The notes: a model not told the origin generated them from the letters alone. DNA of 64,000 bases from an uncultured Oscillibacter sp. (GCA_910588005.1 CAJUQM010000003.1:30888-94887); one strand, 5' to 3'; shown: positions 51,076 to 59,842, counted from the first letter of the stretch. Program-made: numbers and translations.

Positions 51076-51166
51076 CCTTATCAAGAGTGGCGGAGGGACC
51101 GGCCCTGTGAAGCCACGGCAACCTGTTTTTCAAGGTGCCAAATCCGGCGGATACCGACAGATGAGG
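51076..51166 (+). promoter_or_regulatory. SAM-I (S-box) riboswitch
   Basis: The conserved core is clear: TTATCAAGAGTGG, GGAGGGACCGGCCC, TGAAGCC, CGGCAACC and AAGGTGCCAAATCC. P1 can pair CCTTATC (51076-51082) with GATGAGG (51160-51166). It senses S-adenosylmethionine, and binding should favour the terminator at 51184 and shut off metK. Confidence 0.95.
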
Positions 51167-51183
51167 AGCGGAAAGATGTTTTC

Positions 51184-51216
51184 ACGCGTTTCACTGTCGA
51201 AACGCGTATTTTTTCT
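51184..51216 (+). terminator. riboswitch expression-platform terminator
   Basis: Perfect 9-bp stem ACGCGTTTC/GAAACGCGT with a 6-nt loop and ATTTTTTCTG tail, between the aptamer and metK. Confidence 0.88.
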
Positions 51217-51250
51217 GCCTCTACGACAAACTGGAAAAGGAGAACGCAAC

Positions 51251-52438
51251 ATGGCAAGACACTATTTATTTACCTCTGAGTCCGTGACCGAGGGTCATCC
51301 CGACAAGATCTGCGACCAGATCTCCGACGCTGTGCTGGACGCCATTCTGGCCCAGGACCCCCAGGGCCGCGTGGCCTGCGAGACGACGGCCTGCACCGGC
51401 CTCATCCACGTCATGGGGGAGATCACCACCAAGTGCTACGTGGATATCGACAAGATCGCCCGGGAGGTCGTTCGGGAGATCGGCTATGACCGGGGCAAGT
51501 ACGGCTTCGACTGCGACACCTGCGCGGTGATCACCTCCGTGGACGAGCAATCCCCGGATATCGCCATGGGCGTGGACAAGTCCCTGGAAAACAAGACCGG
51601 CGAGGATGCCGAGCTGAGCCACGGCGCCGGCGACCAGGGCATGATGTTCGGCTACGCCTGCGACGAAACCCCCGAGCTGATGCCCCTGCCTCTGGCGCTG
51701 TCCCAGAAGCTGTGCAAACAGATGACCCTGGTCCGCAAGACCGGTCTGCTCCCCTATATGCGGCCCGACGGCAAGAGCCAGGTAACGGTGGAGTACGATG
51801 AGAACAACCGCCCTGTCCGGGTAGACACCGTGGTCATCTCTACCCAGCACAACCCCGACGTCACCCTGGAACAGATCCGCCGGGACATGATTGACCAGGT
51901 GATAAAGGTGGTGATTCCCGCCGACATGCTGGACGGGAACACCAAGTACTATGTCAATCCCACCGGCCGTTTTGTCAAGGGCGGTCCCGCGGCGGACGCC
52001 GGCCTCACAGGCCGGAAGATCATTGTGGATACATACGGCGGCAGCGCTCCCCACGGCGGCGGCTGCTTCTCCGGCAAGGACCCCACCAAGGTGGACCGCT
52101 CTGCGGCCTATGCCGCCCGGTGGGTGGCCAAGAATATTGTGGCCGCCGGCCTTGCCCGCCGCTGCCAGGTGGAGCTGGCTTACGCCATCGGCGTGGCCCA
52201 GCCGGTGAGCATCCTGGTGGAGACCTTCGGCACCGGCGCCGTGGAGGACGGCAGGCTGGAGGAGGCTGTCCGCAAGGTGTTTGACCTGCGGCCCACCGCC
52301 ATCATCCGGGATCTGGACCTGCGCAAACCCATCTACCGCAAGCTTGCGGCCTACGGCCACATGGGCCGGGAGGACCTGGGTGTAAGCTGGGAAAAGACGG
52401 ACCGGACGGAGGCTCTGAAAGCCGCCGTGGCGGGCTGA
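51251..52438 (+). CDS. metK: S-adenosylmethionine synthetase
   Basis: A 395-residue enzyme making SAM from methionine and ATP. The motifs are TSESVTEGHPDK near the start, GAGDQGMMFGYA, and the phosphate loop GGGCFSGKDPTKVDRSAAY (usually GGGAFSGKD; here Ala is Cys). ATG 51251 follows GGAGAA after the riboswitch terminator; codons upstream in frame lie in the riboswitch. Feedback control by SAM through the riboswitch is expected. Confidence 0.97.
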   Translation: MARHYLFTSESVTEGHPDKICDQISDAVLDAILAQDPQGRVACETTACTGLIHVMGEITTKCYVDIDKIAREVVREIGYDRGKYGFDCDTCAVITSVDEQSPDIAMGVDKSLENKTGEDAELSHGAGDQGMMFGYACDETPELMPLPLALSQKLCKQMTLVRKTGLLPYMRPDGKSQVTVEYDENNRPVRVDTVVISTQHNPDVTLEQIRRDMIDQVIKVVIPADMLDGNTKYYVNPTGRFVKGGPAADAGLTGRKIIVDTYGGSAPHGGGCFSGKDPTKVDRSAAYAARWVAKNIVAAGLARRCQVELAYAIGVAQPVSILVETFGTGAVEDGRLEEAVRKVFDLRPTAIIRDLDLRKPIYRKLAAYGHMGREDLGVSWEKTDRTEALKAAVAG

Positions 52439-53054
52439 GCCGTGATGGCAGAATCGAAATAAACTTTATCAGCCGCGAAGTTTCCACAGACCGGTGGACA
52501 GATTCTTTTATAGATCCATGGGGAAGGGGATCATTGAAACAATGCCGGCGAGGGGCATTCCGGGGACCGTAAACAGCTTAGTGGGTCCGCTTCTTCTGGC
52601 AAAGGGCTGGGAGAACAGCCGCAGCGCGGTTACCCGGATTGGCCCAAGTCACTACTTGCCCTTCAACCCTCAAGCCCATCTCAGCAAAGACGGCATCCTG
52701 CACATAGCCGAAAGCGCTTCTCCAGCAGATTTAACAAAATAAAACTGTTTTTTGAACATAGTATAACAACAGCGCCTCCTTTCGCACTTAGATAATAGGA
52801 TTGTGAAAATCCTGTGGCTAAATGCGGAAGGAGGCAATTTTATTTTACGTTGACCGCCCTGACCGCCTTGGTACTGATGGTAGCCCGGGCGGCAGAGTCC
52901 CAAGCGCCGAATCCTTCGCCAAATCCATGTTTTGCCGGAACACCCGCGCATTGCTGGCCGGCGTTCAGCCGGTGCACAGCGGCAAATAAATTTAAGAGCG
53001 GCCAAGCCGCCCTCACAGCTTGACCGTTTGAAAACCAACAAAACGGAAGTGCAT
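52439..53054. other. gene-poor region with remnants
   Basis: About 600 bp without a supported gene. Short frames on plus (from 52494) and on minus have no ribosome binding site and no recognised content. On minus, a 49-codon stretch read from 52988 down to a TAA at about 52840 (residues include FGEGFGAWDSAARATIS) could be the C-terminal scrap of a lost gene, ending right before the long hairpin at 52774-52835. Confidence 0.4.
52774..52835. repeat. 62-bp imperfect palindrome (long hairpin)
   Basis: Outer arms 52774-52791 and 52818-52835 match at 16 of 18 positions (GCCTCCTTTCGCACTTAG against its complement). An inner 6-bp stem AGGATT/AATCCT (52797-52802/52808-52813) continues the hairpin. The 3' flank on plus is AATTTTATTTT. 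It could be a terminator-like or small mobile palindromic element (REP/MITE-like). No second copy is visible in this window. Confidence 0.6.
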
Positions 53055-53311
53055 ATGAAACGCTTTTTTATACTATCGCTCTTTTTGTTTTCGGCCCTTC
53101 TCTCCGGTTGTGCGCAGACCGCACCGCCCCTGCCCGGAGATCTAGGCAAGCCGGCCCCGCTTCCTGCGGGATTGACGTTTTCAGAGGATGTGTTCTCGCA
53201 CAGCCGCATGACGCTCTCGCATCATGCGGCTGTCTGCCGCCAGAAAAACTCCTTGACTGGGGTCCCTGTGAAGTCCGCCCCTCTCTTTTATGTTTTCAGC
53301 GGCTCAATCGC
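53055..53311 (+). pseudogene. truncated lipoprotein gene (N-terminal part only)
   Basis: ATG 53055 opens a convincing lipoprotein signal (MKRFFILSLFLFSALLSGC, lipobox LSGC) and a Pro-rich linker, then about 20 more plausible residues to SEDVF. The frame then runs antisense into the 76-residue gene without its own domain or stop, so the gene looks cut off. The ribosome binding site is weak. Its end cannot be placed exactly; the coordinate given is where the next gene begins. Confidence 0.4.
53201..53232 (-). terminator. hairpin downstream of the 76-residue gene
   Basis: Perfect 11-bp stem CAGCCGCATGA/TCATGCGGCTG with a 10-nt loop, about 80 bp past the minus-strand stop at 53312. The tail is not T-rich, so termination is uncertain. 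Confidence 0.45.
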
Positions 53312-53542
53312 TCAAAACAGCTTTTTCAGCCCCTCCAGCTTATCACCCAGATCCGACGCGGCCAGCTTCGCCTTAATTCCGGCCACCACGGGCTTTAGCT
53401 GCTCGTCCGGCAGATCCACGCCCACCAGCTTCTCTACAGTCTTGATGGGGTCCGCCTGAAAGCTTTTCAGCAGCGCGGGATTCGCCTGGAGTTTTTTTGC
53501 AATCTCTTCCACCTTTTCCTTAACATCAAACTTCAGATCCAT
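53312..53542 (-). CDS. small helical protein of unknown function
   Basis: A 76-residue protein (MDLKFDVKEKVEEIAKKLQ start, LLKSFQADPIKTVEKLVGVD, LPDEQLKPVVAGIKAKL). Start ATG 53542 with AAGGGAGA 10 bp upstream; a TTG at 53551 is too close to that site. The phrases (ANPALLKSFQADP, GVDLPDEQL) recall the helical leader of Nif11-type precursor peptides, but there is no GG cleavage motif or Cys/Ser/Thr-rich core and no modification enzyme nearby. It is more likely a stand-alone small protein common in Clostridia. Confidence 0.75.
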   Translation of the reverse strand: MDLKFDVKEKVEEIAKKLQANPALLKSFQADPIKTVEKLVGVDLPDEQLKPVVAGIKAKLAASDLGDKLEGLKKLF

Positions 53543-53665
53543 GTTCCACAAATCTCCCTTTCTCTGTCTTTTGCGGCGGGAACTCTCTCCCTGAATCCGC
53601 AGCGTAGCCGAATCAGCATATCATGCCGCGGCGCGGCCTGTCAAGCCCTATGCCGCCGCTTCATC

Positions 53666-54547
53666 TCACTTCCCGGTCAGACCCAAGATCTCCCGGCCGT
53701 GGACACTGAGATAAGGGGAGATCCACTCATAGGACAGCTGGAAGATCTGCGGTCCCGCAGCATAGGCCGCCAGCTCATAGGGGGAAAACGCCACCGTCAT
53801 TCCCGTCTCGTCAAAAGATACCGCATAGCTGCTCCACCCAGCAACGATCTCCTCATAATTGTTCCAAAACATCTCTTCCGCAGCCATGCCCTCATCCTTC
53901 GCCGCGGCATGGATCTTGCGGACAATCTCCTCCTGTACCATCAGGGAAAAAGTCCCGCTCTCCTCCGCCAACAGCTCCGGTGTGAAAAACTCCCCGCTCT
54001 CCAGGTCAAAATTCCACGCCATCAGCACCGTATTCGGGTGAGCGCCGCCGGTGTAGCTGTAGTAAGTTCCCGCCACGCTGACCATACGCTCCGTCTGATA
54101 GACCTGACAGTCCAGCTCCGTAAAGAACTCAGAAACCCACTCCAGCTGCTCCTCCTCCCGCCATGCCCGCTCCCACCGGGCCATCTCCGTCAGCTCCCGG
54201 AACTCCTCGCCACCCGTCCAAGCGGCAAACTGACTGTTAAACACGTCTGCCGCAGCCAGAGCGGCCGACTCCACCTCTGTTTCCGCCTCTTGAATGGCAG
54301 TTCCGTCCGCCCTGCGGGCTGTCAGCTCCGGCAGACAGAAGCGATATTTCGCCAAAACCGTGCCGTCGCTGTCCTGGGCGCTGTCCTCCCAAGTCACCGT
54401 GTCCACAGTGTAATAGCAGGATTCCTCCGCCGGGGGAGCCGCCGCAGGAGGCGGGGTTCCCTGCACCACCCCCAGATCTACCGCCGGGGCGGCGGTACAT
54501 CCTGTCAGCAGGCACAGCGCCAGCAGCAGGGCGCTCCATCTTCTCAT
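53666..54547 (-). CDS. lipoprotein with DUF3298-like (RsiV-type) domain
   Basis: A 293-residue lipoprotein: signal and lipobox LLALCLLTGC, Pro/Ala linker, an N-terminal DUF4163-like part (~45-150) and a C-terminal DUF3298-like part (~160-285; SYTGGAHPNTVLMAWNFDLE, FSPYELAAYAAGPQ). The fold occurs in RsiV, where it binds lysozyme, and in many surface lipoproteins of unknown role. Start ATG 54547 behind AGAGGAG. Confidence 0.85.
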   Translation of the reverse strand: MRRWSALLLALCLLTGCTAAPAVDLGVVQGTPPPAAAPPAEESCYYTVDTVTWEDSAQDSDGTVLAKYRFCLPELTARRADGTAIQEAETEVESAALAAADVFNSQFAAWTGGEEFRELTEMARWERAWREEEQLEWVSEFFTELDCQVYQTERMVSVAGTYYSYTGGAHPNTVLMAWNFDLESGEFFTPELLAEESGTFSLMVQEEIVRKIHAAAKDEGMAAEEMFWNNYEEIVAGWSSYAVSFDETGMTVAFSPYELAAYAAGPQIFQLSYEWISPYLSVHGREILGLTGK

Positions 54548-54574
54548 AAAGCACTCCTCTTTTCTAAAAAAGCG

Positions 54575-55786
54575 TCACAACATGACCGGTCCCTCTCTCC
54601 AGAGCGCCCCGCCCGCGGCGGCAGACAGATCCGGATAGGCCAGTGCGTACAGGTCTGCGGCGCGGGCCTCCAGGGCAAACAGATCCCGGGCGCCTTTTCC
54701 CAGGCGGCGCACCGCAGCGGGCTTTGTCAAAACCGGAACGGACGCCGTCCTCCGCATCCGGGCCAGAAGCTCTCTGCCGGCACTGTTGGCGGCCAAGGGC
54801 CGCAGATACAGGATCTCTTCGGGAAACTCTCTGGGCAGCAGCCCCAGATAGGCCCACAGCACCATCCGCCGCAGGCGGGCATAGGCGTACCGCTTCGTCT
54901 TCGCCGCCTTCAGCAGCTCCGCCACCGAGACGGCGGCGCGGCTGGCGTCATACAGCCGGCGGTGCAATCCCTCCCTGCCCTGGTCCAGGGCGGCAAAGTC
55001 CGCCGCCTCCATCCAGCGCAGCCGGGCCAAAACCGCCCGCTCACAGTTCTCCAGAAATACCGGCGCCCGGCCTGCCGCCGTCTCGGCCATGTAGACCTCT
55101 CTCATAGCGGGGGCCATGCGGCCCAGGGCCTCCTCCCGCCTCTCCTGCCGCAGCAGGGTCCGGATGGCGGAGGCGGAGGCGTTTTGGTCCGGCGGCGCGG
55201 CTTCCGCGTCATGCGCGGCCCCCACACGGGGGATGGTCAGCACCTCCACACCGGCGTTTTGCCGCAGGAGGCTCTTGCAGTACTCCACACCCAGGATATT
55301 GTTGGGCTGCTCCAGCAGTACGGCGTCGGCGGGGCACACCAGGCCGGAAACCGCCCGCTGGCGGGCAGCGGCAAAACTGTCCCCCCGCTCCAGCTCCCGC
55401 CGCAGGCGAAGAGAAAAGTCCTCTTCCAGCAGCGCCGCCGCCAAGCGGCGCAGCGCCGCCGCGTCACCGCACTCGCTGCCAAAGATCAGCGTGTCCACCA
55501 CACCGGCGGCCAGCAGGGTCTGTACGCCGCCGTGGGCAAACCGCTCTGCCGGAGCCGCCGCCCATGGAAGAGGCAGCTCCAGCACCAGATCCGCCCCGCT
55601 TTGAACGGCGGCCGCCGCCCGGGCCTGCCGCCGCACCAGAGCAAAATCTCCCCTCTGGACAAAGTCGCCGCTCATAGCGCAGACCACGGCGGTGTCCTCC
55701 CCCAGCAGGCGGCGGGTCTCCTCCAGCAGATGGACATGCCCCATATGCAGTGGATTATATTCTACAATGATACCAGCCACCCGCAG
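54575..55786 (-). CDS. tmcAL: tRNA(Met) cytidine acetate ligase
   Basis: A 403-residue enzyme that forms N4-acetylcytidine at the wobble position of elongator tRNA-Met from acetate and ATP. The nucleotidyltransferase HxGH appears as NPLHMGH (14-17), with CAMSGDFVQRGDFALV next. CTG 55786 is proposed as start: it gives the family beginning (M-R-V-A-G-I-I-V-E-Y-N-P) and lies 6 bp after GAGGTG; GTG 55780 is the conventional alternative. Longer frames cross the ackA promoter region. Acetate use fits the divergent ackA next door. Confidence 0.92.
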   Translation of the reverse strand: MRVAGIIVEYNPLHMGHVHLLEETRRLLGEDTAVVCAMSGDFVQRGDFALVRRQARAAAAVQSGADLVLELPLPWAAAPAERFAHGGVQTLLAAGVVDTLIFGSECGDAAALRRLAAALLEEDFSLRLRRELERGDSFAAARQRAVSGLVCPADAVLLEQPNNILGVEYCKSLLRQNAGVEVLTIPRVGAAHDAEAAPPDQNASASAIRTLLRQERREEALGRMAPAMREVYMAETAAGRAPVFLENCERAVLARLRWMEAADFAALDQGREGLHRRLYDASRAAVSVAELLKAAKTKRYAYARLRRMVLWAYLGLLPREFPEEILYLRPLAANSAGRELLARMRRTASVPVLTKPAAVRRLGKGARDLFALEARAADLYALAYPDLSAAAGGALWREGPVML

Positions 55787-55839
55787 AAAAATCACCTCAA
55801 AATGATGACAAAAAAATGACAGTCCGGTAAAATTAGAGG

Positions 55840-55867
55840 TTGTATCTGAAAAAAAACCTGCTATAAT
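55840..55867 (+). promoter_or_regulatory. promoter of ackA
   Basis: TTGTAT (55840-55845), 16-bp spacer, TATAAT (55862-55867), 85 bp before the ackA start. Confidence 0.6.
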
Positions 55868-55952
55868 AAAGTCGTATGTGTGCTTATTATACCAAATGTG
55901 GAAAATTCTGCAAGTCTTTTCCCAAATGACGAAAAAGAGGAGTCGAGTTACG

Positions 55953-57158
55953 ATGAACATTCTGGTTATCAACGCAGGCAGCTCTTCCCTGAAATACCAG
56001 CTGCTGAATCCGGAGACCGGCGTTCTGCTGGCCAAGGGCCTGTGCGAGCGTATCGGCATTGACGGCAAATTCACCTATAAGCCGCAAGCAGCGGGCAAGG
56101 CGGCTTTGGACGCCGTAGACGTGGCCATGCCCACCCACTCCGAGGCTATCCAGGCCGTGCTGGACGCCCTGGTGGACGGCACAAACGGCGTCATCGGTTC
56201 TATGAAGGAGATTGATGCTGTGGGCCACCGGGTAGTGCACGGCGGAGAGTCCTTCAACAAGTCTGTTCTCATTACCGACGAGGTGCTCAAGGCCATTGAG
56301 GACTGCATCCCCCTGGCTCCGCTCCACAATCCCGCCAATCTCACCGGCATCCGCGCCTGCCAGAAGGTAATGCCCGGCGTGCCCATGGTGGCGGTGTTCG
56401 ACACCGCCTTCCACCAGACCATGCCTCCCAAGGCCTATATGTACGCCCTGCCCTACGCTTACTATGAGCAGGATAAAGTCCGGCGCTACGGTTTCCACGG
56501 CACCAGCCACAAATATGTGGCGGGCCGGGCCGCCGCCATGCTTGGCAAAAAGCCCGAGGAGGTCAAGCTGATCTCCTGCCACCTGGGCAACGGCTCCTCC
56601 ATCGCCGCAGTAGACGGCGGGAAGAGCGTGGATACCTCTATGGGCTTCACCCCCTTGGCCGGTCTGCCCATGGGCACCCGCTCCGGCGATCTGGATGCCG
56701 GCATTCTCCAGTATGTGATGAACAAGCACGGGCTGGATATTGACGAGATGCTGAACGTGCTGAACAAGAAGTCCGGCGTGGAGGGTCTTTCCTGTGTGTC
56801 CTCCGACTTCCGGGATCTGGAATCCGCCGCCGCCAAGGGGGACAAGAAGGCGGAGCTGGCCCAGGAGAAGTTCGCCTACGAGGTGAAAAAGTATGTGGGC
56901 GCCTATGCCGCCGCCATGGGCGGGGTGGACGCCGTCATCTTCACCGCCGGCGTAGGCGAGAATGACAAGGCCATCCGCGCCATGGTCTGCCGGGGACTGG
57001 AGTACATGGGCGTGAAGCTGGACGAGGCCGCCAACGACGTCCGGGGCAAAGAAACCGTGATCTCCGCCGCCGATTCCAAGGTAAAGGTCCTGCTGATCCC
57101 CACCAATGAAGAGCTGATGATCGCCATGGACACCGCCTCCATCGTGTCCGGCAAATAA
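55953..57158 (+). CDS. ackA: acetate kinase
   Basis: A 401-residue ASKHA-fold kinase: NAGSSSLKYQL near the start, GHRVVHGGE, DTAFHQTMP, YGFHGTSHKYV and ISCHLGNGSSI. It converts acetyl phosphate and ADP to acetate and ATP, the main ATP-yielding step of fermentation. Phosphotransacetylase is not adjacent. Start ATG 55953 behind AAGAGGAG. Followed by a strong terminator. Confidence 0.97.
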   Translation: MNILVINAGSSSLKYQLLNPETGVLLAKGLCERIGIDGKFTYKPQAAGKAALDAVDVAMPTHSEAIQAVLDALVDGTNGVIGSMKEIDAVGHRVVHGGESFNKSVLITDEVLKAIEDCIPLAPLHNPANLTGIRACQKVMPGVPMVAVFDTAFHQTMPPKAYMYALPYAYYEQDKVRRYGFHGTSHKYVAGRAAAMLGKKPEEVKLISCHLGNGSSIAAVDGGKSVDTSMGFTPLAGLPMGTRSGDLDAGILQYVMNKHGLDIDEMLNVLNKKSGVEGLSCVSSDFRDLESAAAKGDKKAELAQEKFAYEVKKYVGAYAAAMGGVDAVIFTAGVGENDKAIRAMVCRGLEYMGVKLDEAANDVRGKETVISAADSKVKVLLIPTNEELMIAMDTASIVSGK

Positions 57159-57187
57159 AGACCGTCTCAGTCTGCCTCTTAAAAAAG

Positions 57188-57211
57188 GAGTGTGCGCCGT
57201 GGCGCACACTC
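57188..57211. terminator. bidirectional terminator after ackA
   Basis: GAGTGTGCGCC/GGCGCACACTC preceded by AAAAAA and followed by TTTTTTT. It serves ackA and the convergent GNAT gene. Confidence 0.88.
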
Positions 57212-57245
57212 TTTTTTTAAGAATGCCATCCCTCCGCCGCCTATT

Positions 57246-57782
57246 TTAAACAGGCTCCAGCTCCTTTTCCAAACACACCAGGTAAACGCCGGAAATGCCG
57301 TTGAACTCGCAGGGGACAATCCCCGCCTCCCGATAGCCCAGGCGGCTGTACAGCCTGCGTGCGGCGGCGTTTTTTTCATTGGTGTCCATCCGCAGATAGG
57401 GACAGCCCTGTTCCAGGGCGTACCGCTCATAAAAATTCACAAAGGCGGCCCCGTAGCCTCTCCCCTTATAGCGCGGATCTACCACCAGTGTGTGCAGCAC
57501 CATGATCCGCTCCGCCGGCGCATCCGGCTGTGTCCAGGAGATCTGGCTGTATTCCGGCACCTGGACCCGGTTAATCCTGGCGGCGGCGACCAACGCGCCT
57601 TCCTCTTCCATGACAAACAGCTCCCCCGCCTCCAGGGCCTCCAGAGCGGTATCCTCCGTGGGATATACGCCTCGGATCCAGCCCACGCTGGCCTGCCCCA
57701 GCTCCTCATTGGTCAAAATACGGCCATAGATCTCCACAATCTCCGGGACGTCCTCCCTGGTCCCTTTTCGGACAGCTGCCAT
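57246..57782 (-). CDS. GNAT family N-acetyltransferase
   Basis: A 178-residue acetyltransferase: VRKGTREDVPEIVEIY start, motif A VLHTLVVDPRYKGRGYGAAFVNF, then NEKNAAARRLYSRLGY. Substrate unknown. Start ATG 57782 behind GGGAGGAA; an extension to 57845 in the same frame adds a Gly/Ala-rich stretch without a better site. Confidence 0.9.
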   Translation of the reverse strand: MAAVRKGTREDVPEIVEIYGRILTNEELGQASVGWIRGVYPTEDTALEALEAGELFVMEEEGALVAAARINRVQVPEYSQISWTQPDAPAERIMVLHTLVVDPRYKGRGYGAAFVNFYERYALEQGCPYLRMDTNEKNAAARRLYSRLGYREAGIVPCEFNGISGVYLVCLEKELEPV

Positions 57783-57977
57783 CGCCGCCGTTCCTCCCTT
57801 CCCGGAGCCTCCGGGCGCTGTTCTCCCTCCGGCTCCAAAATTCACTATTTTTCAGTATACATGATCTTCTATAGGAAGTAAAGGGCCGCCGCGCCTCCTG
57901 TCTCCCGCCCCGCGCCAGCAGGCGCCGTCCGGCTCCTTCATGGCCGCACGCAGAAAGGCGGTCTGATAGGTCCGGAT

Positions 57978-58397
57978 TTAGCAGCTCCTTCGAATCTGAA
58001 TCAGGCGGAGAAGATCTTCGTACCCGCTGCCCCCGTCCTCTATATCAACTGCAAGCCACCGTTGTCCGCTTCCCTCTCTGGTGCGGTGATACAGCTCCCG
58101 CAGCGCAGGTGCACACTCCGGCAAAATTGTCTCAACAGCTTCCCGCTCTCTTCTCCCCACCACGACTATAACCGTGAAATAGAGTTCTCTCGGATAGACC
58201 GTACACAGGGTCTTTCCCGCTTTTTTGAATTTGATATTCCACCCCATCTCCCAGCTGCACAAACTGAATTTGATCTTTTCCCCACATTTATATGTGCTCT
58301 TCATCTGGGAGCAAAATTGCATAAAGGCGGGGTTTCCGACATATTGTCCGATTTCCTCCAAAGCGGGGCAATAGCGCCTGTCCCGCAGATCAATCAA
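57978..58397 (-). CDS. DUF3788 family protein
   Basis: A 139-residue cytosolic protein with the DUF3788 pattern: LEEIGQYVGNPAFMQFC, EKIKFSLCSWEMGWNIKFKK, KTLCTVYPRELYFTVIVVVG, GQRWLAVDIE and the terminal LIQIR. Function unknown. The start is TTG 58397 behind AGGAGGG with 6-bp spacing. Confidence 0.87.
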   Translation of the reverse strand: MIDLRDRRYCPALEEIGQYVGNPAFMQFCSQMKSTYKCGEKIKFSLCSWEMGWNIKFKKAGKTLCTVYPRELYFTVIVVVGRREREAVETILPECAPALRELYHRTREGSGQRWLAVDIEDGGSGYEDLLRLIQIRRSC

Positions 58398-58657
58398 CCC
58401 GGTCCCTCCTTTTCAAGATGCTTCAATTGACTGCCGGTATTGTACCCCCCCCCCAGTCCCTTGATTCAATGCGCCTGGATAATATCATAAAACTGTCAAA
58501 GCAAGTCCGGCGGTATGGAGGGAAATGTGCCGTTCTCTCTCCGGGCCGGAAACCAACTCCCCCTCCTTGGACCGCACCGCCGGGACCGGCGCTGCATAAA
58601 ATAGTTCAGCACCATCTGAAAGGAGGATACCGGAACTAGAGTTCCGGTTGATCGCAT
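58398..58657. other. intergenic region with hairpin before the repeat protein gene
   Basis: No gene supported. AGGAGG at 58621-58626 is followed by a 7-bp hairpin CCGGAAC/GTTCCGG (58630-58636/58641-58647). The ATG of the next gene comes 31 nt after AGGAGG, so the hairpin may bring the site and the start codon together. A run of nine C occurs near 58446. Confidence 0.5.
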
Positions 58658-59677
58658 ATGGAACAAAACACCTTCAGCTATGTCTCCTCCCCCGCCCGGC
58701 AGGGCGGCGGGAGGACGGACCCCGGCCAGATCCCCGTCATTCCCCTGCCGAACCCCGGCGAGGGTGGTCCCGTCTATCCCGGCGACATGGACCCCGGCTT
58801 CAACGACCCCGGCCAGATCCCCGTCATCCCCCTGCCCAATCCCGGTGAGGGCGGTCCCGTCTACCCCGGCAATGACGGCGGCGAACCTGTGATTCCCCTG
58901 CCCAATCCCGGCGAGGGGGGACCCGTCTACCCCGGAAACGGCGGCGGCAATTCCGGCAGCAACAACTGGGGCTGCTCCAACGGCATCTGCGGCGGGGTGA
59001 CCATCCTGCCGGGTATCATCGGCACGGTGTGGCCCAGCGCCTCCAGAACGCGCTTCCTGAACGCCGCTTACGGCTATCAGGCTTTCCGGGTGTTTGTCGG
59101 CAACACTCGGGCCGCAAATGTTTTGAACTATGCCTCCGTCACCAGCTACGGCCGCGTTGCCGCCGGGTACCAAACGGTGACGGTCACCGGTATGGACGGC
59201 TACATTTACATTCAGAAAACCATGCCCTTCCAGGCCAACGCCGTAACCACCATCGCCATCATCAACACCGCCGGCGGACTGGACCTGCTGCAGATCACCG
59301 ACAGCTGCTGCCCGCCCACCAACGGCTATTCCAGCTTCCGAGTGGGCAATCTGGCGATCAACACCAGCCCTCTGGACGTGATCATGAGCGACGGACGGGT
59401 GGTCTATGCCGACCTGCGCTACAAAGAGGTCGGCGCTTTCAAGCGCATTATGCCCGGCGTCTACCAGTTCTTCTACGCGGATACCAACCTGATGCCCATG
59501 CCGGCCTCTCTGGATATCGAGACCCTGGACTCCGCGTGGCTGGGCGTCTACCCGCCCCACGAGACTTTCGGCTCGCTCTATCTGAACGTCGTCAGCAACG
59601 CAATCTACACTGTCTATCTGCTCCAAAGCGGAACGGGACACAACAATATCCAGAATCTGATTTTGATGGACCGGTAA
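58658..59677 (+). CDS. Pro/Gly repeat protein with DUF4397-like domain
   Basis: 339 residues. Residues ~20-95 contain three copies of a ~22-residue unit (core IPVIPLPNPGEGGPVYPG, the third shortened to PVIPLPNP), then a Gly/Asn linker and a CSNGICGG motif. Residues ~110-335 form a beta-rich domain with DUF4397-type repeats (YGYQAFRVFVGNTRAANVL; TTIAIINTAGGLDLLQI; YSSFRVGNLAINTSPLDVIM). There is no signal peptide, so it may be a spore-coat or otherwise non-classically placed structural protein (inference). Start ATG 58658; the frame has a stop 9 bp upstream. The ribosome binding site is distant and separated by a hairpin. Confidence 0.82.
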   Translation: MEQNTFSYVSSPARQGGGRTDPGQIPVIPLPNPGEGGPVYPGDMDPGFNDPGQIPVIPLPNPGEGGPVYPGNDGGEPVIPLPNPGEGGPVYPGNGGGNSGSNNWGCSNGICGGVTILPGIIGTVWPSASRTRFLNAAYGYQAFRVFVGNTRAANVLNYASVTSYGRVAAGYQTVTVTGMDGYIYIQKTMPFQANAVTTIAIINTAGGLDLLQITDSCCPPTNGYSSFRVGNLAINTSPLDVIMSDGRVVYADLRYKEVGAFKRIMPGVYQFFYADTNLMPMPASLDIETLDSAWLGVYPPHETFGSLYLNVVSNAIYTVYLLQSGTGHNNIQNLILMDR

Positions 59678-59695
59678 ATCCACTGGCTGCAAATC

Positions 59696-59719
59696 AAGAG
59701 GCGGCGCAAGCCGCCTCTT
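59696..59719 (+). terminator. terminator of the repeat protein gene
   Basis: Perfect 10-bp stem AAGAGGCGGC/GCCGCCTCTT with a GCAA loop, 19 bp after the stop, followed by CTTTG. Confidence 0.8.
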
Positions 59720-59842
59720 CTTTGATCCGCTTCCTCCCGGCGCCCCTCTCAAACAGGTGCACTTTTGATCCCTGGATGAACAGGGGATGATCCCCGACAG
59801 GAAAACGCGCATCCCAGGGATTCGGGAAAGCGCAAAAATCTC

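Noticed and set aside
53055..53459. Full-length 135-residue lipoprotein reading
   Set aside because: Only the first ~50 residues look real; the rest is antisense to the 76-residue gene. Kept as a truncated gene instead.
58718..58930. Possible CRISPR-like repeats
   Set aside because: The repeats are in-frame coding units of the Pro/Gly protein with no unique spacers; no cas genes are nearby.
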